Positions 34,687-44,169 of a stretch of DNA of 64,000 nt are shown piece by piece; the stretch's first letter is position 1; each line of letters starts with the position of its first letter. The stretch lies in assembly GCF_017876755.1 (NCBI RefSeq), contig NZ_JAGIOO010000001.1:2108001-2172000 (forward strand), written 5' to 3'. A program made the position numbers and the translations under genes. The stretch comes from Crossiella equi. GTDB taxonomy: Bacteria; Actinomycetota; Actinomycetes; Mycobacteriales; Pseudonocardiaceae. A model generated the notes under the pieces. It did not search any database. It was not told where the DNA came from and saw nothing but the letters and a program-made list of their open reading frames with translations.

Positions 34687-35121
34687 ATGGGTTGGCGGTT
34701 GCACGCGGGGACATCGGATCCGGCGCCGGGGCGCGGTGGGCGGGTGCTCACGGCCGGGCTGCTCGGGCTGGCGGGGGTGAGCGCGCTGGTGGTGAGCCTC
34801 GGCGAGGAGGCGCTGTTCGCCAGCACTCGCGCGGAGGGCCAGGTGCCCCGCACGACGCGCGTGGTGGCCGAGCACCTCGGGGAGGCCGGGTACCGCAAGG
34901 CCACCGACCTCGGGCACGAGGCGACCCGGCTGGGGGCCGAGGTCGTCGGCATCCGCGGTACCGAGGTCGGCCAGGACGATGTGTCCCTGATCCTGCGCAG
35001 CCCGGACGGGCGGGGTGCGCGCTGCCACCGGGTGGACTTCCGGCCGCGCCGCGACCCGCACTGGGCCGTGGTCGGCTGCCCGGCCACCGAACCGCTGCGC
35101 TTCCCCGCGCCGCGCGCCTGA
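34687..35121 (+). CDS. Membrane-anchored hypothetical protein
   Basis: A 144-residue protein not recognised. After a short cytoplasmic lead (MGWRLHAGTSDPAPGRGGR), residues about 20-40 form one hydrophobic segment (VLTAGLLGLAGVSALVVSLG), so it is probably anchored with the remaining 100 residues outside. The outer part ends with two cysteines (RCHRVDF and VVGCPAT) that could form a disulphide. GC-rich third positions support real coding. ATG 34687 has only a weak GGCGG upstream. A 17-bp hairpin terminator follows 19 bp after the stop. Confidence 0.65.
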   Translation: MGWRLHAGTSDPAPGRGGRVLTAGLLGLAGVSALVVSLGEEALFASTRAEGQVPRTTRVVAEHLGEAGYRKATDLGHEATRLGAEVVGIRGTEVGQDDVSLILRSPDGRGARCHRVDFRPRRDPHWAVVGCPATEPLRFPAPRA

Positions 35122-35140
35122 TCCGGGTTCCCGGGAACAG

Positions 35141-35183
35141 CCGGAAGGACCTCGTCGACCCTCAACCGACGAGGTCCTTCCGG
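35141..35183. terminator. 17-bp perfect hairpin between convergent genes
   Basis: CCGGAAGGACCTCGTCG (35141-35157) is the exact reverse complement of 35167-35183, with a 9-nt loop. It sits between the convergent 34687 and 35231 genes and should terminate both. Confidence 0.85.
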
Positions 35184-35230
35184 TGACCGGGTGCGCGCGG
35201 CTTCCGGGGGCCGCCCGCGCCCGGCCGGTC

Positions 35231-37303
35231 CTACGAGGCGTAGACCTCGAACTCGTTGACCCGCACGTGCTGCACCTGGTGGTTCGGGCCGCTGCGCCCG
35301 AAGATCCGCACCAGGCGGGCGTTCCGCGGGGCGAAGGTCAGGGTCACCGAGGACGCGGTGTTGCCGTTCCGGGTGGCCACGGTGACCCAGGTGGTGCCGT
35401 TCCAGACCTGGACGTCGAAGTCGCGGATCGGGTAGCTGGCCGTGGTGTGGACGACGGCGCGGGAGAACTGCTTGTTCACGCCGAAGTCCAGCTGCACCCA
35501 CTGCGGCAGCAGGCCGTTGGGGCCGAACTTGTCGGCGTTGGACCAGCTGTGCTCGCCGCCGAGCTCGGTGCTGCGGCTGCCGTCGTTGACCTTGCCCGGG
35601 GCGTAGCCGGGGTAGGAGGACGAGGCCGAGGTGGTCGCCGCGCGGGCCAGGTTGTCATCACCCGTGCCGCCCTCGCCGCCCATGCTGCACACGCGCCACT
35701 GGATGTTGCCCGCGTTGTAGGTGATGTGCGTGGACTCGCCGAAGGTGACCACACCGGCGCCGAGGTCGTCGGTCTTCTTCTCGAAGATCGCCTTCACGCC
35801 CAGGTCGGCCTTGATCAGCTTGAGGATGTTGACGCCCAGCCCCAGGGACAGCTCGATGCGGGGCCCGCCGTCGATCTCCACCCACTTGTAGGCCAGGTAG
35901 TCGCCCCACACCGCGCGGTCCCAGGTGGTCTGGAACATGTCGGTGTTGACGCCGTTGCGGATGGTCTTGCGCTTGATCTTGCCGAAGACGGCGTTCTTGA
36001 CCTCCACACCGCCCTGGCCGACGACGATCATGCGCGGTTCGAGCTTGCCGGAGAGCCAGTGCTCGGCGGCGGCCGGGTCCGGCACCTTGAACCAGTTCAG
36101 GTACTCCAGGCCCTTGTTGTTGCGCAGGCCGGTGGGGTTGCAGGTGGCTTGGGCGCCCAGCTCGCGGGCGGCCGCGGCGGGGGTGCGCGCGGTCAGGCCC
36201 TCGGCGTCCAGGTCGCGGAGGGCGGCGAAGTCGGCGGCGGGCAGGTCGACGCGCTCGTTGAGCGAGAGCACCCAGACCTCGTTGGCCTCGGAGTAGGCCT
36301 CGTCGACCAGCTGCGGCAGCTTGCTGAGGTTGCCGGCGGCGTCGAGCTTGTAGGCGGGCACGGCCTTGCGGGACAGGTCCGACTCGAAGATCGTCGCGAC
36401 GATGTCGGTGCCCGGCTTGGCGCCGTCGCCGTGGTTGGGGATGAACAGCTGCGGGTGGTAGGCCTGCCCGCCGACGTTGGCGAAGGAGGCGACCTTGGCC
36501 TTGAACGCCTGCCAGGCGGGCGCGGCCGGGCTGATCGCCCCGGTGCGCTCGGCGTCGGCGATCACGTCGCTGAGCAGCACGTTGTCGTCGCCGTCGAAGC
36601 GGCGGGCGACCCCGTCGGTGACGACCTCGCGGAACCGCGCGTCCTTGGCGAAACCGAGCACGGGCGCGACGAGCTCCTGCGCCCGGGTCTTGAGCACCAG
36701 GTCGTTCTCCGGGGCGGCGACGGGCGGCGGCAGGGTGCCCTCGGCGTTCCACGGGTTGGCGGGCTGGTCGTTGATGGCGACCCAGAACCGGGTGCCCGGG
36801 GTGAGCTGGCCCGCGGCCCAGAACGACCAGCCGCTGGCGCTGCCGAACCCGGGGCCGTAGCGGCCGTCGTGGAACTCGGCGAGCTTGTGCCCGGCGCCGA
36901 ACACGTTGGTGCACAGGGCGTCGCCAGCGGCCTGGGAGGTGAGCACGTCCCCGCGCACGGGGGCGGTGGCCCGGACCGTGCCGCGCGCCCAGCCGCTGCC
37001 GCTGTCGAAGGTGATGCCCGAGGGCGCGGCCTGGTTGTCCACCGCCAGGCACAGCACCGGCAGGTACGCGTCGATGGCGGTGTCGCCGGTGTAGGCGTTG
37101 GTGGTGGCGTCGCGGCCGACGTGGGTGTAACCGCCGCGCTGGCCGAGCACCGACCAGGTCATCGCGGTGCGGACGGCGGCCGCACCGGCAGGAGCCGCGG
37201 GAGCGGCGACGGCGGTGGGCGCCAGCGCGGGCAACAGGAGGGCCGCGGCGGTGCCGACGGCGGCGGCGAAGCGCGGTGACCGCCGCGTTCCGGTTGTGGA
37301 CAT
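35231..37303 (-). CDS. Large secreted protein with C-terminal discoidin (F5/8 C) domain
   Basis: A 690-residue exported protein. Residues 1-33 are a signal peptide ending AVAAPA. Residues about 555-690 form an F5/8-type C/CBM32-like domain: NLARAATTSASSSYPGYAPG, then the strand LLPQWVQLDFGVNKQFSRAV, ending in FEVYAS. The central part (about 200-500) contains HPQLFIPNHGDGAKPGTDIV and EANEVWVLSLNERV. It vaguely recalls DUF3103-type proteins, but this is uncertain and no catalytic motif is evident. ATG 37303 has GAGGAA upstream and is 37 bp after the SARP gene stop, so both may be on one transcript. A carbohydrate- or cell-surface-binding role is inferred from the discoidin domain only. Confidence 0.75.
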   Translation of the reverse strand: MSTTGTRRSPRFAAAVGTAAALLLPALAPTAVAAPAAPAGAAAVRTAMTWSVLGQRGGYTHVGRDATTNAYTGDTAIDAYLPVLCLAVDNQAAPSGITFDSGSGWARGTVRATAPVRGDVLTSQAAGDALCTNVFGAGHKLAEFHDGRYGPGFGSASGWSFWAAGQLTPGTRFWVAINDQPANPWNAEGTLPPPVAAPENDLVLKTRAQELVAPVLGFAKDARFREVVTDGVARRFDGDDNVLLSDVIADAERTGAISPAAPAWQAFKAKVASFANVGGQAYHPQLFIPNHGDGAKPGTDIVATIFESDLSRKAVPAYKLDAAGNLSKLPQLVDEAYSEANEVWVLSLNERVDLPAADFAALRDLDAEGLTARTPAAAARELGAQATCNPTGLRNNKGLEYLNWFKVPDPAAAEHWLSGKLEPRMIVVGQGGVEVKNAVFGKIKRKTIRNGVNTDMFQTTWDRAVWGDYLAYKWVEIDGGPRIELSLGLGVNILKLIKADLGVKAIFEKKTDDLGAGVVTFGESTHITYNAGNIQWRVCSMGGEGGTGDDNLARAATTSASSSYPGYAPGKVNDGSRSTELGGEHSWSNADKFGPNGLLPQWVQLDFGVNKQFSRAVVHTTASYPIRDFDVQVWNGTTWVTVATRNGNTASSVTLTFAPRNARLVRIFGRSGPNHQVQHVRVNEFEVYAS

Positions 37304-37340
37304 GGGGTTCCTCGCGTTCGGGGAGCTGACCCCGGCAGCC

Positions 37341-40300
37341 TCACCCGCCCCGATTGGACCTGGATTGGAAGTCGGTTGGAACCCCGTTCGCGCCCAGCTC
37401 GGCCAGCCGCGCGACGGCCCGCTCCTGCCAGCGCAGCGCGCCCAGCTCGCCGTTGTGCCGGGCCGCGCTGGCCATCAGCGAGGCCGCCAGCCCGGTGTCC
37501 CCGGCGACGGCGGCGAGCTCGCCGAGGAAGAAGTCGATCGAGCCCCAGCAGAACACGGCGGACCCGGTGGTGACGGTGCGCCCGGCGTAGGGCAGCAACC
37601 GCCGCAGCGCCCACCGGCAGGAGGCGGCGTCCCCGCCGAGCACCCAGGTGTAGGCGGCGAGCACCATGCGCAGCAGCCACAGCCAGTCCTCGCGCGGCGG
37701 GGTCCACTGGGCGGCGGGCGGGCAGTGCGCGGCGGCCTCGGTGTGCCTGCCGAGCAGCGCCAGGGCCAGGGCGACCGCCTCGCCGTCCACGGGGCCGCCG
37801 CGCCCGGCCCGCACCACCGCCTCGATCTGGGTGAAGTCCTCCTGGTCCAGCAGCAGCGAGACGCGGTGCGACATCAGCGCCGGACCCGGGCCCCACACGG
37901 TGGTGCGGTGCAGCTCGTAGGCCTGCCGGGCGAGCTGTCCGGCCACCTCGGTCTGCCCGGCCAGGCCCGCGCGCAGCGCCTTCCACCAGCGCAGGTGCAC
38001 CTCGACCTCGGGCAGCCGGGTGTGCTCGTTGGCGGCCGCGCAGGCGTCGATGTCGGCTTGCGCGGCCCGCATCTGTCCCGCCTCCAGGGCGGTGAGGGCG
38101 CGGCGGAGCAGCACCATGGGCTGCCAGTGCGGGCTGGTGCCTGGTTTGGCGGCCAGCCGGGCCTGTTCGTCGACCAGGGCGCGGCGTTCGGTGAGCGTGC
38201 TGGCGTGCCGGATGGCCTGGTGCCGCAGGTGCAGCACACGCAGCAGCAGGTCGTCGTCGCCGATGCGCCGCGCGATGGCCACCGCCTCGGTGGAGTCGGC
38301 CTGGATCTCCGCGGTGGGCACCGAGGGGTCGAAGTAGCGTTCGGCGGCGAGGCTGGCCAGGACCAGGGCACGCATGGGCGAGTCGGTGGCGGGCAGCAGC
38401 CGGGCGGCGTCGGCGAGGGCGCGCAGCACGGGCTGGTCGGCGCCGAAGTAGGCGCGGGTGGCCCACAGCGACTCGATGCTGTGCACGGTGGCGGCCACCG
38501 CGAGCGCGACCGGGTCGCCGAGCGTGCGGGCCAGGGCGATCGCGCGTTCCAGGGGCGCGCGGGCCTCCTCGTGCTCGGCGTCGCGGCTGCGGGCCCGGCC
38601 GAGATCGACCAGCAGCCCGAACAGGCGGCGCAACCCGGCCTCGTCGTGGGGTGGCAGGTGGCTGTCGACGACCTCGACCGCGGCGGCGAGCAGGGCGGCG
38701 GAGTGCTTGTGCGCGAACAGCTTCTCGGCCCGCCGGGCGGCCTCGGCGGCGGCGGTGACGGCCTGTTCGGCGTGCCCGACCGGGACGGCGGCCAGCCAGT
38801 GGAAGGCGAGGGCGTCGACCAGCTCGTCCGGGGCCTCCTCCAGTACCGGGCGGCGGCGGTGCAGGGCCGCGGCGACGCGGGCGTGCGTGGCGGCCAGGTG
38901 CGGCCCGGACACCGAGCGGCGCAGCGTGTCGCGGACCAGGGCGTGCCCGAACCGGTAGCGCCCGACGGGGGCGGTCTCGGCGAGCAGCCCCCAGCGCACC
39001 CCGGCGTCGACCTGGCCGAGGGTCCGCGCGGGCGGGCTGCCGTCGGTCTCGGCCAGCAAGCCCAGGTCGAACTCCTCGCCGAGCACGGCGGCGGTGACCA
39101 GGGTGGCGACGGCCCCGTCGGGCAGGCGCCGCAACCGGTGCTCGATGAGGTCGCGGGCACGTTCGGGCAGGCCGTCGGTGACCGCGTCCGGCCCGTCCTC
39201 GGCGACCAGCCGGGCGAGCTCGCCGACGTGGAACGGGTTGCCCCCGCACCGCCGGTGCACGCGGGCGGCCAGCTCGGGTTCGGGCCGCTCCCCCAGCAGC
39301 CCGCGCAGCACGGCGGCGACCTCGCTCTCGCCGAGGGGCCGCAGCGGCAGCCGGTGCACCCCCGCCCCGGTGAGCCCGCCGACCAGGTCGGCGGCGGGCC
39401 CGGTGAGGTCGGCCCCCTCGCGGCTGGTGACCAGGACCAGCAGCGGCAGCTCGGGCAGGGCGGTGGTGAGCAGGCGCAGCGCGCGCACTGAGTCCGGGTC
39501 GGCCCAGTGCAGGTCCTCCAGGACCAGGAGCAGCGGCTGGGCGCGGGCGGCGGCGACCACCGCGTCGACCAGGGGCAGCAGGCCGCCGGGCCAGGGCGCG
39601 GCGGCGGGACCGGTGCCGGGCGGTGCGCTGCCGGACCGGGCCTCGGCGGGGGTGGGGCTGTCGCCGAGCCGGTCCTCCGCCTGGCCCAGCCCCCGCAAAG
39701 CCATGGTCCACGGCCACAGCGCGGGTGTGCCCTCGCCGTCCGGGCACCGGCCCACCGCCACCGCGAAGTCCCGCGCCCGTTCCACCACGGCCTGCGCGAG
39801 CCGGGACTTGCCGATCCCCGGTTCACCGGTGACCAGGGCCAGCCCGCCGCGGCCCCGCCGGGCCTCGTCGAGCACACCGTCCAGCCGGGCCAGCACCTCG
39901 CCGCGACCGGGCAGCTCCACCACCGCCGGGGCGGCGGGCACCGGCGGGGTGATCAGCGCGGGTTCCTGGTCCAGGATGGCCTTCTCCAGGTCGCGCAGGG
40001 CCGGGCCGGGATCCACGCCCAGCTCGCGGACCAGCAGCTCCCGGGCCTCGCGCAGTGCGGTGAGCGCCTCGGCCTGCCGTCCGGACTGGTAGAGCGCGGT
40101 GGCCAGCAGCTCCCAGCGGCGTTCGCGCAGCGGTTCGGCGCCGACCAGCCTGCGCAGCGCCGCCGCGGCCTCGACGCTGTCGCCGGTGGCGAGCCCGGCG
40201 GCGGCGTGGTCCTCCTCGGTGGCCAGGCGCAGGTCCTCCAGGCGCCGGGCGGCGGCCGCGACCGCCGGCGAGGTGGGGAACTCGCCGTAGGCGGGCCCGC

Positions 40301-40715
40301 GCCACAGGTCCAGGGCCCGGCCCAGGTCGGCGAGCGCCTGCCGGGCGCGGCCGTCGGCGAGCGCGGCGCGGCCCGCCTCGACGAGCCGGGTGAACTCACC
40401 CGCGTCGGTGCGCCCGGCCCGCAGGCAGTAGCCGATGGGCGAGCTGGTGAGCACCTGCCAGTCGGTGGCGGGCGGGCGCCCGGGTTCCAGGGCACGCCGC
40501 AGGTTGGCGACGTAGGAGCGCAGGGTGCTGACCGCGGTGCGGGGCGGGGCCGCGCCCCAGACGCCGTCGACGAGCCGGTCGACCGAGACGGTGCGTCCCG
40601 CCTCGACCAGCAGCTCGGCCAGCACCGCCCGCTGCTTGGCGCCGCCCAGGGCCAGCGGGCCGTCCGCCGCGTGGACCTCCAGCGGGCCCAGCACCCGCCA
40701 GTACAACGCCGTCAC
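37341..40715 (-). CDS. SARP/BTAD-type regulator with AAA ATPase and TPR-like C-terminus
   Basis: A 1124-residue regulator. Residues 1-95 are an OmpR-like winged DNA-binding domain (VLGPLEVHAADGPLALGGAK, then TLRSYVANLRRALEPG). Residues 100-250 are the bacterial transcriptional activation (BTAD) domain ending ELGVDPGPALRDLEKAIL. An ATPase domain follows with Walker A GEPGIGKS at 297-304 and Walker B LLLVLEDLHWADPDS. The last 450 residues are helical TPR-like. Unlike AfsR, the ATPase is of the LAL/AAA_16 type. GTG 40715. It is preceded by menG and an MFS gene on the same strand and followed by the discoidin protein, a possible target. SARPs usually activate secondary metabolism. Confidence 0.9.
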   Translation of the reverse strand: MTALYWRVLGPLEVHAADGPLALGGAKQRAVLAELLVEAGRTVSVDRLVDGVWGAAPPRTAVSTLRSYVANLRRALEPGRPPATDWQVLTSSPIGYCLRAGRTDAGEFTRLVEAGRAALADGRARQALADLGRALDLWRGPAYGEFPTSPAVAAAARRLEDLRLATEEDHAAAGLATGDSVEAAAALRRLVGAEPLRERRWELLATALYQSGRQAEALTALREARELLVRELGVDPGPALRDLEKAILDQEPALITPPVPAAPAVVELPGRGEVLARLDGVLDEARRGRGGLALVTGEPGIGKSRLAQAVVERARDFAVAVGRCPDGEGTPALWPWTMALRGLGQAEDRLGDSPTPAEARSGSAPPGTGPAAAPWPGGLLPLVDAVVAAARAQPLLLVLEDLHWADPDSVRALRLLTTALPELPLLVLVTSREGADLTGPAADLVGGLTGAGVHRLPLRPLGESEVAAVLRGLLGERPEPELAARVHRRCGGNPFHVGELARLVAEDGPDAVTDGLPERARDLIEHRLRRLPDGAVATLVTAAVLGEEFDLGLLAETDGSPPARTLGQVDAGVRWGLLAETAPVGRYRFGHALVRDTLRRSVSGPHLAATHARVAAALHRRRPVLEEAPDELVDALAFHWLAAVPVGHAEQAVTAAAEAARRAEKLFAHKHSAALLAAAVEVVDSHLPPHDEAGLRRLFGLLVDLGRARSRDAEHEEARAPLERAIALARTLGDPVALAVAATVHSIESLWATRAYFGADQPVLRALADAARLLPATDSPMRALVLASLAAERYFDPSVPTAEIQADSTEAVAIARRIGDDDLLLRVLHLRHQAIRHASTLTERRALVDEQARLAAKPGTSPHWQPMVLLRRALTALEAGQMRAAQADIDACAAANEHTRLPEVEVHLRWWKALRAGLAGQTEVAGQLARQAYELHRTTVWGPGPALMSHRVSLLLDQEDFTQIEAVVRAGRGGPVDGEAVALALALLGRHTEAAAHCPPAAQWTPPREDWLWLLRMVLAAYTWVLGGDAASCRWALRRLLPYAGRTVTTGSAVFCWGSIDFFLGELAAVAGDTGLAASLMASAARHNGELGALRWQERAVARLAELGANGVPTDFQSRSNRGG

Positions 40716-40736
40716 CGCTTCTCGCCCCCTGTGGTT

Positions 40737-40755
40737 CCACCGAGTATCTCGGTGG
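40737..40755 (-). terminator. Tight hairpin between menG and the SARP gene
   Basis: CCACCGAG-TAT-CTCGGTGG is a perfect 8-bp stem with a 3-nt loop in the 82-bp gap. It could attenuate read-through from menG or serve as an operator for the SARP gene; the sequence does not decide. Confidence 0.45.
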
Positions 40756-40797
40756 CGGGAGCCGTGGGATTACCGGGTGATCGAAGATGCTGAACCC

Positions 40798-41493
40798 CTA
40801 CCTGGGCGCGGTGCCCACGTGCAGGTGCACCACCCCGCCGCTGAGCGGCCGCCAGGCGACCCGTTCCCAGCCCGCCTCGCGGAGCACCTCGCCCAGCTGG
40901 GGCGGGGTGTGCCAGGCCTGGATGGACTCGGCGAGGTACTGGTAGGCCTCCGGGTTGCTGCTGACACGACGGGCGATCAGCGGGATGACGTGCCGCAGGT
41001 ACCGGGTGAACAGCACCGCGTTGAGGCGCTGGGGCGGCATGCTGAACTCGCACACCACGAGCCGCCCGCCGGGCCGGGTGACCGCCCGCATCTCCCGCAG
41101 TGCCGCGACCGGGTCGGCGATGTTGCGCAGGCCGAAGGAGATGGTGACCGCGTCGAAGCCGCCCCGGGCGAAGGGCAGCGCGAGCGCGTCGGCGGCGACC
41201 CGGGCCAGCCCGGGGTACCGCCTGCCCGCGACCCCGAGCATGCCGAGGGACAGGTCGGCGGCCACGGCGGTGGCCCCGGTGGCGGTGAGGGCCGCGGTGG
41301 AGGTGCCGGTACCGGCCGCCACGTCGAGGACCCGGCGTCCCGGGCCCGCGTTCGCCGCGACGGCCATCTCCCTGCCCCAGGCGTCCATCCGCCCCCACCA
41401 CAGCCGGGCGCGGGTGCGGTCGTAGCCGTCGGCCACCTGGTCGAACATCGCCGACACCTGGCCGGTTCTCTTGTCAAGGTTCGCGCGCACCAT
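40798..41493 (-). CDS. menG: MenG/UbiE demethylmenaquinone methyltransferase
   Basis: A 231-residue methyltransferase starting MVRANLDKRTGQVSAMFDQV. The UbiE/MenG signatures are present: FDQVADGYDRTRARLWWGR at the start, SAM motif VLDVAAGTGTSTAALTATGA, and FGLRNIADPVAALREMRAVT. It converts demethylmenaquinone to menaquinone, the last step of quinone synthesis for respiration. The length is close to mycobacterial MenG. It lies 17 nt after an MFS gene on the same strand and is not next to other men genes. ATG 41493 has no strong ribosome site. Confidence 0.92.
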   Translation of the reverse strand: MVRANLDKRTGQVSAMFDQVADGYDRTRARLWWGRMDAWGREMAVAANAGPGRRVLDVAAGTGTSTAALTATGATAVAADLSLGMLGVAGRRYPGLARVAADALALPFARGGFDAVTISFGLRNIADPVAALREMRAVTRPGGRLVVCEFSMPPQRLNAVLFTRYLRHVIPLIARRVSSNPEAYQYLAESIQAWHTPPQLGEVLREAGWERVAWRPLSGGVVHLHVGTAPR

Positions 41494-41510
41494 GGCGCCC
41501 AGTCTCGCAG

Positions 41511-42752
41511 TCAGCCACGAACGGGTTGCTCGGCCCTCTGGCCCGCGCGGGCGCCGACCGCGGCCACGGCCACCGCGCCGAGCAGGCCGAACACGGCGAA
41601 CAGGTAGAAGCCCCACGGGTAGGCGGTGCCGGAGGAGACCAGGGCGCCGCCGAGCAGGGGGCCGGTGATGCCGCCGATGCGGCCCACCCCCGTGGTCCAG
41701 CCGAGCCCGGTGGCGCGGGCGTACGGCGGGTAGACGTGCTGGGTGTAGGCGTAGATCAGGACCTGGGCGCTGAAGACGAAGCACCCGGCGAGGAACACGA
41801 CCGCGTACAGGGCCACCGTGGGCAGGCGCAGGCTGAACAGGGCCAGGAACACCGCGGCGGCCAGGAACCAGCCGATGGCGGCGCCGCGCACGCCGGAGCG
41901 GTCGGCGACCCGGCCCGCCACGACCAGGCCGACCACCGCGCCCAGGTTGAGGGTGAGCAGCAGGCCGAGCGCGTCGCCGAGGGGGTAGCCCGCCTGGCGC
42001 ATGATCTGCGGCAGCCAGGTGTTGAGGCCGTAGACCAGGACCAGGCCGAGGAAGGTGCCGACCCAGAACGCGACCGTGGCGCGCAGCAGCCCGCCCTGGA
42101 ACAGGGAGCGGACCACGTTGCCCGCGGAGGCGGTCCGGTCGGCGCGGGCCTGCTCGAAGCTGGCGGACTCGGGCAGGTGCCTGACCAGGAGCGGCACCAG
42201 GACGAGCGCGGGCAGGGCACCGGCGACGAACATGGCGCGCCAGCCGAACTCGGGGATGAGCAGCAGGCCGAGCAGCGAGGTGAGCACGGCGCCCGCGTGG
42301 TAGCCGGTCATCACGGTGGTGGTGGCGCTGCTGCTGCGGCCGCGGCCCGCGTTGGCCTCGGCGACGAGGCTGATCGCGGTGGGCAGGCAGCCACCGAGCC
42401 CGAGCCCGGCGAGGAAGCGCAGCAGGCCGAAGACGAACGCCGACGGCGCGAACGCGCACAGCAGCGTGCACAGCGAGAAGATCGTGACCGACAGGATCAT
42501 GGTCTTGCGCCTGCCGATGACGTCGGTGACGGTGCCGATGGTGAGGGCGCCGACCATCATGCCGACCAGGCCGACGGTGGACACGGCGGCGCCACCGGCC
42601 GCGGTCAGGCCCCAGACCTGGTCGCCGATCAGCACGGGTAGCACCACGCCGAGCACCACGAGGTCGAACCCGTCGAGCATGACGGCGGTCCAGCAGAGTG
42701 GCTGCACCCAGGCGTTCCGGGTGCCGGTCGGGGTGGTGGGACTCTGGGTCAC
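41511..42752 (-). CDS. MFS aromatic-acid:H+ symporter (AAHS family)
   Basis: A 413-residue, 12-helix transporter of the AAHS family (PcaK, BenK, MhpT). The signature DGFDLVVLGVVLPVL in helix 1 contains the Asp needed for aromatic-acid uptake; loop 2-3 reads GTVTDVIGRRKTMILS, matching the DxxGRR motif. GTG 42752 is chosen because AAGGAG lies 8 nt upstream and the protein then begins VTQSPTTPTGTRNAWVQ. It diverges from an IclR regulator with a perfect dyad between the two genes, the usual arrangement for protocatechuate, hydroxybenzoate or related uptake. No ring-cleavage gene is nearby. Confidence 0.88.
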   Translation of the reverse strand: MTQSPTTPTGTRNAWVQPLCWTAVMLDGFDLVVLGVVLPVLIGDQVWGLTAAGGAAVSTVGLVGMMVGALTIGTVTDVIGRRKTMILSVTIFSLCTLLCAFAPSAFVFGLLRFLAGLGLGGCLPTAISLVAEANAGRGRSSSATTTVMTGYHAGAVLTSLLGLLLIPEFGWRAMFVAGALPALVLVPLLVRHLPESASFEQARADRTASAGNVVRSLFQGGLLRATVAFWVGTFLGLVLVYGLNTWLPQIMRQAGYPLGDALGLLLTLNLGAVVGLVVAGRVADRSGVRGAAIGWFLAAAVFLALFSLRLPTVALYAVVFLAGCFVFSAQVLIYAYTQHVYPPYARATGLGWTTGVGRIGGITGPLLGGALVSSGTAYPWGFYLFAVFGLLGAVAVAAVGARAGQRAEQPVRG

Positions 42753-42824
42753 GGGGGCTCCTTCGCCAGCCGTTCGGGGTGGGGCAACAGTAGGAACTTG
42801 ACCGAACAGCCTTCCACGGTAGGC

Positions 42825-42839
42825 TTCCGCTGAGCGGAA
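42825..42839. promoter_or_regulatory. IclR-type operator between transporter and regulator
   Basis: TTCCGCT-G-AGCGGAA is a perfect 15-bp dyad in the 143-bp divergent gap. It is of the TTCCGC/GCGGAA type that I associate with IclR-family sites in actinobacteria. Confidence 0.65.
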
Positions 42840-42895
42840 ACCCACTGGTCAGCACACTGCCAACACGCGGTGTCGATCATCCCGGAGGGTCCACT

Positions 42896-43642
42896 GTGGA
42901 CAGTCCGCCACACTCGGTCACCCTGCGGGCCCTGGCCCTGCTGGGCACCTTCGACGCGGCCACGCCGAGCCAGACCCTGTCGGAGCTGTCGCGCCGCACG
43001 GGCCTGCCGCTGGCCACGACGCACCGGCTGCTGGCCGACCTGACCGCGTGGGGCGCGCTGACGAAGGGCGCGGACGGCCGGTACCGGATCGGGCTGCGGC
43101 TGTGGCAGCTGGGCATCCTGACCCCGGCGGTGAGCGGCCTGCGCGAGGTGGCCCTGCCGTTCATGCAGGACCTGTACGAGACCACGCGCGAGAACATCCA
43201 CCTGGGCGTGCGGGACGGCGACGCGGTGCTGTACGTGGACCGGCTGAGCGGCCACCGGTCGGTGGCGATCGTGTCGCAGGCGGGCAGCAGGCTGCCCCTG
43301 CACGCGACCGGCGTGGGCAAGGCGCTGCTGGCCCACGAGGACCCGGAGTTCGTGCGCCGCTTCTGCGCGGCCGGACCCCAGCGCTGCACCCAGTACACGA
43401 TCGTGGAACCCGGACGGCTGCTGCGCGAGCTGACGGAGGTGCGCCGCCGGGGGTACGCGCTGACCTCGGAGGAGATGACGCTCGGGGCGTGCTCGGTGGC
43501 GGTGCCGGTGCGGGACGGCGAGGGCCGGGTGGTGGCGGCGCTGGGGATGGTGCTGCACACCGTGCGGGCGGACCTGGCGAAGCAGGCGCCGGGCCTGCAA
43601 GCGGCCGCGGCCGGGATCGAGCGGCGGCTGCGGGGCGGGTGA
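42896..43642 (+). CDS. IclR-family regulator
   Basis: A 248-residue IclR regulator. The N-terminal winged HTH (residues 8-68: LSELSRRTGLPLATTHRLLA) precedes the GAF-like effector domain, with LPLHATGVGKALLAHED, GYALTSEEMTLGACSVAVPV. GTG 42896 follows GGAGGG by about 7 nt and lies in a GTCCACTGTGGAC palindrome (42889-42901). It probably controls the divergent AAHS transporter, sensing an aromatic acid; this is the common layout but unproven here. Confidence 0.88.
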   Translation: MDSPPHSVTLRALALLGTFDAATPSQTLSELSRRTGLPLATTHRLLADLTAWGALTKGADGRYRIGLRLWQLGILTPAVSGLREVALPFMQDLYETTRENIHLGVRDGDAVLYVDRLSGHRSVAIVSQAGSRLPLHATGVGKALLAHEDPEFVRRFCAAGPQRCTQYTIVEPGRLLRELTEVRRRGYALTSEEMTLGACSVAVPVRDGEGRVVAALGMVLHTVRADLAKQAPGLQAAAAGIERRLRGG

Positions 43643-44169
43643 AGGCGGCGGGCGGGTGCCGCGGGGAGAGCGGACGGGGACGCGGGTGGCATGCGTCCAT
43701 TCAGACCTGTGCCAGGGTGGCACGGCACCCTCCGGTGGCCACACGATCGGGTGGGACGCATCGGATCAGGACGGTCGCCCGGGAGCCTGAAGACCTGGAG
43801 CGCGGGTTTGTTGGGGATGAGGCGGTCCAGGGCAAGGAGTCCTGGGCCGCCGTCCGCCTAGTCCTTTGTGGACAGTGGGAAGTGCTTGTGCCACAACCAC
43901 GGCGTGGGCGATGTCGGGCAGGAGCCGACATCAGCCTCAGCCGTGGGGATGTTCGGGGACAGCCACGAGAAATGGGCCCGAACGGGTGACCTGCTCTGGT
44001 GCGGTGGTGCGAGATGACCCGACCGGAACCAGGGCTCCCGGGTCGCGCGGCGTGAAGTCCGGAGGGGTCTTGCTGCTCCGGGGTGACCGCTACCGTCCTC
44101 GGAGGCGCGGGGCCCGAAGGCCCTCCGCCGAGGGAGAATCCCGGCCCCGCGGGGTCGGGTTGTGTTGGG
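43643..44169. other. Intergenic stretch without a recognisable gene
   Basis: About 530 bp between the IclR stop and a leftward small gene. Frames on both strands are open only for short distances and show mixed third-position GC, unlike the flanking genes. I found no transposase motif, repeat or RNA gene; a decayed gene is possible. Confidence 0.4.

Noticed and set aside
43643-44169. Transposase remnant
   Set aside because: No DDE-like motif or terminal repeats could be found in any frame.
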